Positions 56,398-64,000 of a stretch of 64,000 nt of DNA are shown here, piece by piece. The translations under genes were made by a program, and so were the position numbers. The stretch lies in contig NZ_CP081000.1 in assembly GCF_019645875.1 (NCBI RefSeq), positions 3,224,001-3,288,000 on the forward strand, in the 5' to 3' direction. Source of the stretch: Mycolicibacterium senegalense (GTDB lineage Bacteria > Actinomycetota > Actinomycetes > Mycobacteriales > Mycobacteriaceae). Each line of letters opens with the position of its first letter. The first letter of the stretch is position 1. Under the pieces are notes generated by a model. It worked only from the letters and a program-made list of their open reading frames with translations. It did not search any database and was not told the DNA's origin.

Positions 56398-57108
56398 TCA
56401 CCGGGGCTGCTCCATCCACACCACACTCGCCAGACGCCCGGTCGGTGCACTGCGGCGATGACTGAACAGCGCGCGGTCGGCGACCGTGCACCGCGGGTCC
56501 ACGTCGATCGCGGTGACACCCAAAGCCGTTAGCTGCCGGGCGATTCCGGCTCGGAGATCCAGTCCGGGCGTGCCGCGTGAGGTGGTGGTACGCGATCCGG
56601 GCAGGACGGCCTCCACCTCGGCGGCCATCTGCTCGGGCACCTCGTAGTTGGCACCGCTGACAGCCGGCCCGAGCAGCACCGAGATATCCCCGACGTGCGC
56701 ACCGGCGGCCTGCATCGCCTCCACGGTCCTGACCACGATGCCCTTCTGCGCGCCCACCCTCCCGGCATGGACGGCCGCGACGACTCCGGCGCGGGCATCG
56801 CCCATTAATACCGGCACGCAATCGGCGGTCACCACGGCCAATGCCAAACGGGGCGTCGTCGTCACCAATGCGTCGGCATTATCGACCGCGGTGTCGCGCG
56901 GACCGTCCACCATGACGACGTGATCGCTGTGCACCTGATTCATCCAGACCAGCGCATCGGCGCCGACCGCGGCAGCCAATCGCCGCCGGTTCTGCGCCAC
57001 CGCCCGCGGATCGTCGCCCACGTGGTCGCCCAGATTGAACGAGTCGAAGGGCGGGGCCGAGACGCCGCCGGCACGGGTGGTCGTCACCCGTCGAATACGA
57101 ACACTCAC
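56398..57108 (-). CDS. pgeF: Peptidoglycan editing factor PgeF (YfiH/DUF152)
   Basis: 236 aa from GTG 57108 (VSVRIRRVTTTRAGGVSAPP). The multicopper-oxidoreductase-like cysteine/histidine motifs of the family are present: MNQVHSDHVVMV (His), VVTADCVPVLMGD (Cys) and AAVHAGRVGAQKG (His), which together form a single metal or catalytic site. In E. coli the protein removes wrongly incorporated serine from the peptidoglycan stem; some members hydrolyse purine nucleosides. It follows ftsZ by 31 bp and precedes yggS by 34 bp. Confidence 0.9.
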   Translation of the reverse strand: MSVRIRRVTTTRAGGVSAPPFDSFNLGDHVGDDPRAVAQNRRRLAAAVGADALVWMNQVHSDHVVMVDGPRDTAVDNADALVTTTPRLALAVVTADCVPVLMGDARAGVVAAVHAGRVGAQKGIVVRTVEAMQAAGAHVGDISVLLGPAVSGANYEVPEQMAAEVEAVLPGSRTTTSRGTPGLDLRAGIARQLTALGVTAIDVDPRCTVADRALFSHRRSAPTGRLASVVWMEQPR

Positions 57109-57139
57109 GTTCCCAGTATCCGAACCCGCCGGGCCCGGC

Positions 57140-58300
57140 TCAGTGCCGCATGAAGGGCGGCACGTCGACATCGTCGTCGGCGATCCCGCCGTCTCCGTCG
57201 CCACCCACACTCACGGTGGCGCCATTCGTGTGTGCCGGCACACTCACCGCGTCCGTCGGTTCGAACAGCGAGGTGGTCACCTTGCCGGCGCGCCCCGAGG
57301 CGATCGGCTGGGTCTGCGCCGCACTCGGACTGACCACCGGCTTTCGGCTCGGACCGGCGCTGTCGAAGCCGGCTGCGATCACCGTGACCCGAACCTCGTC
57401 GCCGAGCGAATCGTCGATCACCGTGCCGAAGATGATGTTGGCCTCGGGATGCGCTGCGTCCTGAACCAGCGAGGCGGCCTCGTTGATCTCGAACAGACCC
57501 AGGTCGCTGCCACCGGCCACCGACAGCAGCACGCCCTGAGCCCCTTCCATCGAGGCTTCCAGCAGCGGCGAGTTGATCGCGATTTCGGCAGCCTTGAGGG
57601 CACGGCCGTCACCGCGCGCCGAGCCGATACCCATCAGCGCCGTGCCAGCCCCGCTCATCACACCCTTGACGTCGGCGAAGTCGACGTTGATCAGACCGGG
57701 TGTGGTGATCAGGTCGGTGATGCCCTGAACACCGTTGAGCAGCACCTCATCGGCACTGCGGAACGCGTCCATCAACGACACCGCGGCGTCGCCCATCTGG
57801 AGCAGACGGTCGTTGGGAATGACGATGAGCGTGTCGCAGCTTTCGCGCAACGCCTGGATTCCGTTCTCGGCCTGGTTGCTTCGCCGCTTGCCCTCGAACG
57901 AGAACGGTCGCGTCACCACACCGACGGTGAGCGCGCCGAGCTTGCGCGCGATCGATGCGACGACGGGTGCGCCACCGGTTCCGGTGCCGCCGCCTTCGCC
58001 TGCCGTGACGAACACCATGTCGGCGCCGCGCAGCAGCTCCTCGATGTCGTCCTTGGCGTCCTCGGCGGCCTTGCGGCCCACTTCGGGATCGGCGCCTGCG
58101 CCGAGGCCGCGGGTGGAATCGCGGCCCACGTCGAGCTTGACGTCGGCGTCGCTCATCAAGAGCGCCTGTGCGTCGGTGTTGATAGCGATGAACTCGACCC
58201 CTTTGAGGCCCTGTTCGATCATCCGGTTGACGGCGTTGACACCGCCGCCACCGATACCAACCACCTTGATTACCGCTAGGTAGTTATGCGGGGGGGTCAT
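57140..58300 (-). CDS. ftsZ: Cell division GTPase FtsZ
   Basis: 386 aa, ATG at 58300. Tubulin-like GTPase. The tubulin signature GGGTGTGG is at residues 103-110, the N-terminal loop [17 protein letters not shown] binds nucleotide, and [20 protein letters not shown] carries the T7 catalytic loop acids. A Ser/Ala/Pro linker (about 315-375) leads to the conserved C-terminal peptide [12 protein letters not shown], which contacts SepF and FtsW. Polymerises to form the Z-ring. 191 bp separate it from ftsQ, the largest gap in the division cluster, containing its promoter region. Confidence 0.98.
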   Translation of the reverse strand: MTPPHNYLAVIKVVGIGGGGVNAVNRMIEQGLKGVEFIAINTDAQALLMSDADVKLDVGRDSTRGLGAGADPEVGRKAAEDAKDDIEELLRGADMVFVTAGEGGGTGTGGAPVVASIARKLGALTVGVVTRPFSFEGKRRSNQAENGIQALRESCDTLIVIPNDRLLQMGDAAVSLMDAFRSADEVLLNGVQGITDLITTPGLINVDFADVKGVMSGAGTALMGIGSARGDGRALKAAEIAINSPLLEASMEGAQGVLLSVAGGSDLGLFEINEAASLVQDAAHPEANIIFGTVIDDSLGDEVRVTVIAAGFDSAGPSRKPVVSPSAAQTQPIASGRAGKVTTSLFEPTDAVSVPAHTNGATVSVGGDGDGGIADDDVDVPPFMRH

Positions 58301-58367
58301 CGATCGTCTTCCTCCCAGGTCGGGTGTTCATGGCCGCCGAACCCTCGTCCTGCAAACCCTCAACCTC

Positions 58368-58395
58368 AACCATAGGCTTAGAGTTATGTCAAGTA
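58368..58395 (-). promoter_or_regulatory. Candidate ftsZ promoter region
   Basis: The ftsQ-ftsZ gap is GC-poor around 58368-58400. On the minus strand TTGACA (58392-58387) is followed by TATGGT 12 bp downstream (58374-58369), too close for a standard pair; each may belong to a different promoter. The 5' leader before the ATG would be about 60-70 nt. Confidence 0.4.
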
Positions 58396-58491
58396 GTTCC
58401 GCGCAAACAGAACGGTAGGGGGCCGACGGCGGTGATCGCGGCAGGCGCGCCGACGCGCCGCGCGGCAATTTCTCCGGTTCTCGCCGACGGG

Positions 58492-59439
58492 CTACTTGAC
58501 CGTGGGCAGATCCGGGCTGGACACGTCATAGGTATGGCCGGGCTGGGTCAGCAGCGCAGCCAGCTTCAGCGCCTTCTCGTCGGTCCGGTCGTTGGTGCCC
58601 CACACCACAACCCGACCGTCGGTGAGCGTCAACGCGATCGACGCGACCGACGGGGCCGCGATCCGGCCGACCTGGGCCACGACGTCCGGCGGCAGCGCCA
58701 GCATCACCTCGAGCGCGGCCTTGGTCGCGGGGTCGGTCGGGCCGGGGTTGTCGGCATCGAGGTACGGCAGGGTCGGCGGTGGCGGCTCGGTCGCGAAATC
58801 GACGCCGTCGCGGTCGAACAGATGCGGGCCGTCCGGATAGTCCTTGACCACGACCGGCACCCGCTCGACGACCGTGATCCGCAAGGTCGAGGGATATTCA
58901 CGCTGGACCCGGGCCGTGGCGACCCGCCGAATCGTGGCCACCCGCTCGGCGACGGCATCGGTGTTCACCTGTAACAGCGGCGTTCCCGGCGCCACCGCGG
59001 CGGCGGCGAGCACCTGCTCGGCAGGCACTGCGACCGCACCGCTGACCGCCACATCGCGCGCCGACATCAGTGGTGTGAAGTACAGAACCAGACCCAACGC
59101 CACCGCGACCACACTCGCCAGCGCTGACCACAGCAGGATCTTCAGGCCGCGAATAGTGCTGCGGGGCACTGCTTTCGGAGCGTCTGCGGACTGCCCGACA
59201 ACCTTGCGCTTGGCTTCACGGCGGGCATTTTCGATCGCCACCGCGCGGTCCCGCGCCGCCCGGCGCTCAGCCCGCTCACGCCGCGCGCGGCGGCGGGGCC
59301 CTTCGTAGTCAGGCTCCGCCGCGGGCGGCACATCCGAACCTGCCGCTGACGGGGCATCAGACCCGGCCGAGCCGGGTGTGGAAGCCTCGCCGGGAACTTC
59401 GGCCACGTCCTCGGGACCGTCAGAACCCGTCTCGGTCAC
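58492..59439 (-). CDS. ftsQ: Cell division protein FtsQ
   Basis: 315 aa, GTG at 59439 overlapping the murC stop by 4 nt. A long cytoplasmic tail (about 1-98), acidic then Arg-rich, leads to one membrane helix ([21 protein letters not shown], about 100-120). The POTRA domain follows ([33 protein letters not shown]). The beta domain includes [17 protein letters not shown] and [11 protein letters not shown]. It links divisome assembly to septal synthesis. Confidence 0.96.
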   Translation of the reverse strand: MTETGSDGPEDVAEVPGEASTPGSAGSDAPSAAGSDVPPAAEPDYEGPRRRARRERAERRAARDRAVAIENARREAKRKVVGQSADAPKAVPRSTIRGLKILLWSALASVVAVALGLVLYFTPLMSARDVAVSGAVAVPAEQVLAAAAVAPGTPLLQVNTDAVAERVATIRRVATARVQREYPSTLRITVVERVPVVVKDYPDGPHLFDRDGVDFATEPPPPTLPYLDADNPGPTDPATKAALEVMLALPPDVVAQVGRIAAPSVASIALTLTDGRVVVWGTNDRTDEKALKLAALLTQPGHTYDVSSPDLPTVK

Positions 59440-60896
59440 GGCATCTCCGTGGGAGGACGGCCCGGCGCGGTGCGATTCTCCTTGATACCGAGCTCGGTGA
59501 TGATTTCCTTGCCCAGCATGGTCACGTCGCCGGCGCCCATGGTGAGCACCACGTCGCCGGGGCGCGCCGCGGCCGCCACCACCGCGGCGACCGCCGAGAA
59601 GTCCGGAACGTAGGTGACCGGCGCACTCACGTGCTCGGTGACCGTGGCGCCACTGATACCGGGCAGCGGTTGCTCACGCGCACCATAGACGTCGAGCACG
59701 AAGACTTCGTCGGCCGCACTCAGTGCCGCACCGAACTCCGTCGCGAAAGTCGCTGTACGCGAATACAAATGGGGTTGGAACGCGACAATCACGCGGCCAC
59801 CGGTCTGGTCGACAACGGTGCGGGCCGCCTCGAGAGTGGCCCGTACCTCGGTGGGGTGGTGCGCATAGTCGTCGAAGACCCGGACGCCGCCGAGCGAACC
59901 CACCAGCTCGAAACGCCGCCGCACCCCTTCGAATCCGGCCAGCCCGTCGAGAACGGCCTCGGCAGGTGCGCCCACCTCGACAGCGGCCAGCAGCGCGGCC
60001 AGCGCGTTGAGCGCCATGTGCCGGCCGGGTACCGCGAGCCGGATCGCGCGCGGGTGCGGCTCTCCGGCAAGCTGGATATGGGCCACCGCACCGGTCCCCT
60101 GCTGCTCCCAGCTCAGCAAGGTGCCGGCGAGCTCAGCGCCAGGCGTGCTGCCGTACCGCAGCACCCGGATCCCCAGTGCCTCAGTGTGTTCGGCCAGCGC
60201 AGCGGCGCCGGGGTCATCGGTGCACACGACCAGGGCGCCGCCCGGGGCGATGCGGTCGACGAACGCCGAGAACACCGCGGTATAGGCCTCTTCGCTGCCG
60301 AAGAAATCCAGATGGTCGGCCTCGATGTTGGTGACCACCGCGACGTTCGGGGTGTACTCCAGCAGCGAGCCGTCACTTTCGTCGGCCTCGGCGACAAAGC
60401 AGGTGCCGCTGCCGTGATGAGCGTTGGTCCCGGCCTCTCCCAATTCGCCGCCCACGGCGAAGGACGGATCGAATCCACTGTGCTGCAACGCCACGATGAG
60501 CATCGAGGTGGTGGTGGTCTTGCCGTGGGTACCCGTCACCATCAACGTGGTGTAACCGGCCATGAGCTTGGCCAGCACCACCGGACGCAGGATCACCGGA
60601 ATGCCGCGGCGCCGGGCCTCGACCAGTTCGGGATTGGTCTTGGGGATCGCGGCGTGGGTGGTGACCACCGCGGTCGGGCCGCCCGGCAGCAGATCCAGCG
60701 ACGACGCGTCGTGGCCGATTCTGATCTCGGCACCACGCGCGCGCAGGGCGACCACGCCCCGCGATTCCTTGGCGTCCGACCCGGACACCAGGCCACCGCG
60801 GTCCAGCAGGATGCGGGCCACACCCGACATCCCGGCTCCCCCGATCCCGACCATGTGCACCCGCTGCAATTCGGCCGGAAGTGAATTACCGTTCAC
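59436..60896 (-). CDS. murC: UDP-N-acetylmuramate-L-alanine ligase
   Basis: 486 aa, GTG at 60896 overlapping the murG stop by 4 nt. Mur ligase with the N-terminal UDP-binding Rossmann motif [17 protein letters not shown], the ATP P-loop [15 protein letters not shown], the carbamylated-Lys/Mg region [14 protein letters not shown] and C-terminal [17 protein letters not shown]. Adds L-Ala to UDP-MurNAc. Cytoplasmic. Confidence 0.98.
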   Translation of the reverse strand: MNGNSLPAELQRVHMVGIGGAGMSGVARILLDRGGLVSGSDAKESRGVVALRARGAEIRIGHDASSLDLLPGGPTAVVTTHAAIPKTNPELVEARRRGIPVILRPVVLAKLMAGYTTLMVTGTHGKTTTTSMLIVALQHSGFDPSFAVGGELGEAGTNAHHGSGTCFVAEADESDGSLLEYTPNVAVVTNIEADHLDFFGSEEAYTAVFSAFVDRIAPGGALVVCTDDPGAAALAEHTEALGIRVLRYGSTPGAELAGTLLSWEQQGTGAVAHIQLAGEPHPRAIRLAVPGRHMALNALAALLAAVEVGAPAEAVLDGLAGFEGVRRRFELVGSLGGVRVFDDYAHHPTEVRATLEAARTVVDQTGGRVIVAFQPHLYSRTATFATEFGAALSAADEVFVLDVYGAREQPLPGISGATVTEHVSAPVTYVPDFSAVAAVVAAAARPGDVVLTMGAGDVTMLGKEIITELGIKENRTAPGRPPTEMP

Positions 60897-62083
60897 TGCA
60901 GCCTCTTTCGTTGTTCGCGGGCGATATCGAGGGCGACCTGCGCCACCCGCCTCGCGGCATCGGGGTGACCGGACAGCGAAGCGGCCGACGTCATCGCCGC
61001 CAGGCGCGCGTCGTCGGTCATCAGGTTCGCGACGGTATCGGCCACGAACTTCCCGGTGAGCTCGGCATCGTCGACGACGATGCCGCCGCCGGCCGACACC
61101 ACCGGCAGCGCGTTGAGCCGCTGCTCACCGTTTCCGATCGGCAGCGGGACATAGACCGCCGGCAGTCCGACGGCCGTCACCTCGGCCACCGTCATCGCCC
61201 CGGAACGGCAGATCGCCAGGTCTGCCGCCGCGTAGGCCAGGTCCATCCGGTCCAGGTAGGGCACCGCGACATACGGCGGCGCCCCCGCCGCGGCCGGCGG
61301 CAGGTCGAGCGTGTTCTTCGGCCCGTGCGCGTGCAGCACCGAAACACCCGCGGCGCCAAGGGCTTCAGCTGCCGATGCCACCGCACGGTTGATCGACTGC
61401 GCACCCTGCGACCCGCCGAACACCAACAGCACCTTGGCGTCCGGGGCGAACCCGAAGAACGCCCTGGCCTCGGCCCGCAAGGCGGCTCGGTCCAGTGAGG
61501 TGATCGCCGCACGCACGGGCACCCCGACCACCTCGACCTTGCGCAGCCCCGGCTCGGGCACCGCCGAAAGCACCCGGCGCGCCGATACCGCGCCGACCCG
61601 ATTGGCCAGGCCCGCGCTGGCGTTCGCCTCGTGCACCACCACCGGGACCGCGCGACGGCGACCGCGCAAACCGAAGCCGCCGCGGGCGGCCAGATAGGCG
61701 GGCAGTGCCACGTAGCCGCCGAAACCGATCACCACGTCGGCCTCGACACCGGCCAGGACCGACCGGGTCTGACGAATCGCGGTGCGCACCCGCAGCGGCA
61801 ACCGCACCAGGTCGCCCGACGGCTTGCGCGGCAGCGGCACCGGGGTGATCAGCTCGAGGTCATAGCCGCGCTGCGGCACAAGTCGGGTTTCCAGCCCGCG
61901 GGCAGTGCCCAGAGCGGTGATCCGCACCTGCGGGTCGAGTTCGCGGAGCGCGTCGGCCACCGCCATGGCCGGCTCGACGTGACCTGCGGTGCCGCCACCG
62001 GCAAGAACGACGGATATCCCCCGGTCGCTGTGCTCCCGCCCCCGAGGACCAGGTACCCCGCGGTCCGTCTTACCTTCGCTCAC
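60893..62083 (-). CDS. murG: UDP-GlcNAc:lipid I GlcNAc transferase
   Basis: 396 aa from GTG 62083 ([18 protein letters not shown]), which overlaps the ftsW stop by 4 nt; the frame remains open leftwards through ftsW but that part is only a shadow. GT28 glycosyltransferase making lipid II. Motifs: [71 protein letters not shown] and [32 protein letters not shown]. The N-terminal 20 residues before the first strand are an extra basic, Gly-rich segment. Confidence 0.97.
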   Translation of the reverse strand: MSEGKTDRGVPGPRGREHSDRGISVVLAGGGTAGHVEPAMAVADALRELDPQVRITALGTARGLETRLVPQRGYDLELITPVPLPRKPSGDLVRLPLRVRTAIRQTRSVLAGVEADVVIGFGGYVALPAYLAARGGFGLRGRRRAVPVVVHEANASAGLANRVGAVSARRVLSAVPEPGLRKVEVVGVPVRAAITSLDRAALRAEARAFFGFAPDAKVLLVFGGSQGAQSINRAVASAAEALGAAGVSVLHAHGPKNTLDLPPAAAGAPPYVAVPYLDRMDLAYAAADLAICRSGAMTVAEVTAVGLPAVYVPLPIGNGEQRLNALPVVSAGGGIVVDDAELTGKFVADTVANLMTDDARLAAMTSAASLSGHPDAARRVAQVALDIAREQRKRLQ

Positions 62084-63708
62084 CCGTAACGCTGACCTTC
62101 CAAAGTTCGGGCCCGTTGCCCCTGTTTCCGCTGGCCTGCAGGATATCTGACCGAGGAACCACGGGCCCCGGCCGGCTGCTGGCCGGTAGCGCGGCCCGAC
62201 CGGCGCACCGGACGGTCCGCGGTGTGCGGCGACCGGCGCCCGCCCGATTGCCTGGCCCGAGTTTGTTTGGCCCTGACCTGCTTGTCCATCTTCTTGGCGG
62301 CCGGCTTCACACCGGCCTTGCCGTTGGGCTTGCCCGCGCTGCGCGGCGAGGACTTCCGGCGGTCGTGCAGCCGGTTGCGGGCGACCTCCAGGCGGGTCGG
62401 GACGTACGGTTCGGGCAACGGCAGCCGCAGCAGCCGGTTCATCCGGTCGTCGCGGCCGGCGCGCAGCGCCGCCACGGCCTCGGGTTCGTGCCGGGCCGCG
62501 TTGGTGATCAGGCCCATCATCAGAAGCGTTGTGGCCTGCGAAGATCCACCGGCCGAGATCAACGGCAGCTGCAGGCCGGTGACCGGCAGCAGACCCACCA
62601 CATAGCCGACGTTGATGAACATCTGGCCGACGATCCACAGCGTGGTGGTGGCGGTGAGCAGGCGCAGGAACGGATCGGCCGAGCGGCGGGCGATCCGCAT
62701 TCCGGTGTACGCGAACAACCCGAACAGCGCCAGCAATCCGACCGCGCCGACGAATCCCAGCTCCTCGCCGATGATGGCGAAGATGAAGTCGTTGTGCGCG
62801 TTGGGCAGATAGTTCCACTTGGCGGTGCCCTGGCCGAGCCCGTCGCCGAAGATGCCGCCGTTGGCCAGGGCGAACCTCGCCTGCCGGGACTGATAGCCGA
62901 TGCCCTGCCCGTCGGCGGCCGGATCGAGCCAGGACTGCACCCGATCCGACCGGTAGCCCGCCGACACCGCGAGCACCGCCGCCGCCAGCACCGCGGCCAC
63001 CAGTGAGGACAGGAACACCCGCAGCGGCAGGCCCGCATACCAGAGCAGGCCCAGCAGGATGATGCTCAGCGAAACGGTCTGACCCAGGTCGGGCTGGGCG
63101 ACGATCAATGCCAGCGCGATCACCGCGGCGGGCACCAGCGGGATCAACATCTCGCGCAGCGAGGCCCGCTCCATGCGCCGGGCGGCCAGCAGATGTGCAC
63201 CCCAGATGGCGAACGCGATCTTGGCGAGCTCCGAGGGCTGCATCGAAAACCCGGCGACGACGAACCAACCGCGGGAACCGTTGGCCACCTTGCCGATTCC
63301 CGGGATGAGCACCAGCACCAACAACACGATCGTGAAGGCGAACCCGGGGAACGCGATGCGGCGCAGGGTCCGCACCGAGATCCGCAGCGCCAGGTAGAAC
63401 GCGATCAGCCCGACCACGGTCCACATCACCTGGCGGCCGAACACCGCCCACGGCGACCCGTCGAAGTCATAGGAGTACACCCCCGACGCCGACAGCACCA
63501 TGATGAGCCCCAGCGTCGTGAGCAACGCGGTGACCGCGATGATGAGGTGGAACGACGTCATCGGGCGGCCCAGCCACACACCGAACCGGGTGCGCGGCGT
63601 GGCGGACGCCGAGGTGGGGACCGCCTCGGCCGATCCGTCCTCGGCAGCGGCGGTATCGCCGGTTGCCTCGCCGCCACGGCTGCGCAACCGGGCCAGGATG
63701 CCGGCCAT
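62080..63708 (-). CDS. ftsW: Septal peptidoglycan glycosyltransferase FtsW (SEDS)
   Basis: 542 aa, ATG at 63708. About ten membrane segments. SEDS landmarks are [33 protein letters not shown] with the catalytic-site Asp, [41 protein letters not shown], and [20 protein letters not shown]. The cytoplasmic C-terminal tail (about 430-542) is long, Lys/Arg-rich and typical of mycobacterial FtsW, which binds FtsZ. Polymerises glycan with a partner class B PBP. Confidence 0.97.
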   Translation of the reverse strand: MAGILARLRSRGGEATGDTAAAEDGSAEAVPTSASATPRTRFGVWLGRPMTSFHLIIAVTALLTTLGLIMVLSASGVYSYDFDGSPWAVFGRQVMWTVVGLIAFYLALRISVRTLRRIAFPGFAFTIVLLVLVLIPGIGKVANGSRGWFVVAGFSMQPSELAKIAFAIWGAHLLAARRMERASLREMLIPLVPAAVIALALIVAQPDLGQTVSLSIILLGLLWYAGLPLRVFLSSLVAAVLAAAVLAVSAGYRSDRVQSWLDPAADGQGIGYQSRQARFALANGGIFGDGLGQGTAKWNYLPNAHNDFIFAIIGEELGFVGAVGLLALFGLFAYTGMRIARRSADPFLRLLTATTTLWIVGQMFINVGYVVGLLPVTGLQLPLISAGGSSQATTLLMMGLITNAARHEPEAVAALRAGRDDRMNRLLRLPLPEPYVPTRLEVARNRLHDRRKSSPRSAGKPNGKAGVKPAAKKMDKQVRAKQTRARQSGGRRSPHTADRPVRRSGRATGQQPAGARGSSVRYPAGQRKQGQRARTLEGQRYG

Positions 63709-63713
63709 CGCGC

Positions 63714-64000
63714 CTACCCGATCGCGGCGCGGACGGCACCGGCGAACGCATCGCCGCGCTGGCCGTAGCCGCTGAACTGATCGAAGGACGCGCCTGCCGG
63801 AGCCAGCAACACGGTGTCACCCGCGCCGGCCAGCCCGCGGGCGGCATCGACGACCGCCGCCATGACCGCGTCGGAAACCGGGCGGTCCCCAACTTCGATC
63901 ACACGAGTCACATGGTCACCAATAGACTCATTTGTCTCAAGCACCCCAGAATCCTCCCCCGTCACAACCTCGACGACGGGGACATCCGGGGCGTGTCGCG
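63714..64000 (-). CDS. murD: UDP-MurNAc-L-Ala:D-Glu ligase MurD (C-terminal part)
   Basis: The right edge cuts the gene; the 95 visible residues are the C-terminal domain end. [46 protein letters not shown] carries the conserved end of MurD, with S-F-D-Q-F and G-Y-x-x-R-G contacting UDP-MurNAc. The stretch before it ([22 protein letters not shown]) is a species-variable loop. The stop lies 5 bp before the ftsW ATG. It adds D-Glu to UDP-MurNAc-L-Ala. Confidence 0.93.
   Translation of the reverse strand, partial: RHAPDVPVVEVVTGEDSGVLETNESIGDHVTRVIEVGDRPVSDAVMAAVVDAARGLAGAGDTVLLAPAGASFDQFSGYGQRGDAFAGAVRAAIG

Noticed and set aside
62084..63451. Extension of the murG frame through ftsW, giving an 852-residue protein
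   Set aside because: The part beyond 62083 is the off-frame of ftsW, Arg/Gly-rich and without similarity; the GTG at 62083 overlaps the ftsW stop in the usual way.

Overview
The window is high-GC actinobacterial DNA from a Mycolicibacterium-like, fast-growing mycobacterium. The evidence is mycothiol biosynthesis (mshC), a Wag31-type DivIVA, a pgeF-yggS-sepF-yggT-wag31 run beside ftsZ, frequent GTG starts and 4-nt start/stop overlaps, several leaderless starts, and a gene order that follows the M. tuberculosis Rv2117 to Rv2155c segment (recalled, not searched) with large insertions. No transposase, integrase or CRISPR array was seen.

Layout. 1-2194 is core: a DUF503 protein (cut by the left edge), trmI and a Fe-S RecB-like nuclease. 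2191-11227 looks like an accessory block: thioesterase/DinB pair, an HspR-like MerR regulator, a 1.1-kb gene-poor stretch with long hairpins, and a two-gene glycoconjugate operon (GT4 glycosyltransferase plus amylo-alpha-1,6-glucosidase-like enzyme) preceded by a perfect CIRCE (HrcA) operator. An ArsR-SRPBCC-flavodoxin group and a flavin disulfide reductase follow. 11231-12954 carries hisG/hisE. 13481-19622 carries a sugar permease, a HAD phosphatase and metH; the metH leader folds as a SAH riboswitch. 19903-32127 is core again (PAC2 protein, SDR, mshC, cysQ, uppP operon, lppL, pyrD, PEBP, M20 peptidase), ending at tRNA-Leu(GAG).

32388-51413, directly after the tRNA, is the most unusual block. 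It holds a cytoplasmic subtilisin-like protease with an N-terminal winged-helix-like segment, encoded just upstream of an alpha/beta hydrolase. Divergent from these is a PIOX/alpha-dioxygenase-type haem peroxidase translationally coupled to a catalase-like haem protein, followed by a large LuxR-type ATPase regulator. Then come a single-chain diflavin nitrate reductase (NasN type), a tripartite tricarboxylate transporter operon (tctC appears frameshifted) with a universal stress protein, and a divergent CitA/CitB-type two-component system.

51508-64000 is core: GATase, phosphoribosyltransferase, small membrane protein, then the division and cell-wall cluster read leftwards from murD (cut by the right edge) through ftsW, murG, murC, ftsQ, ftsZ, pgeF, yggS, sepF, yggT and wag31.

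The features most worth testing are the heat-shock operator on a glycosyltransferase operon, the SAH riboswitch on metH, the peroxidase/catalase-like pair as a possible oxylipin pathway, and the protease/hydrolase pair. Product names rest on motif recognition and remembered homologues; no database search was run.
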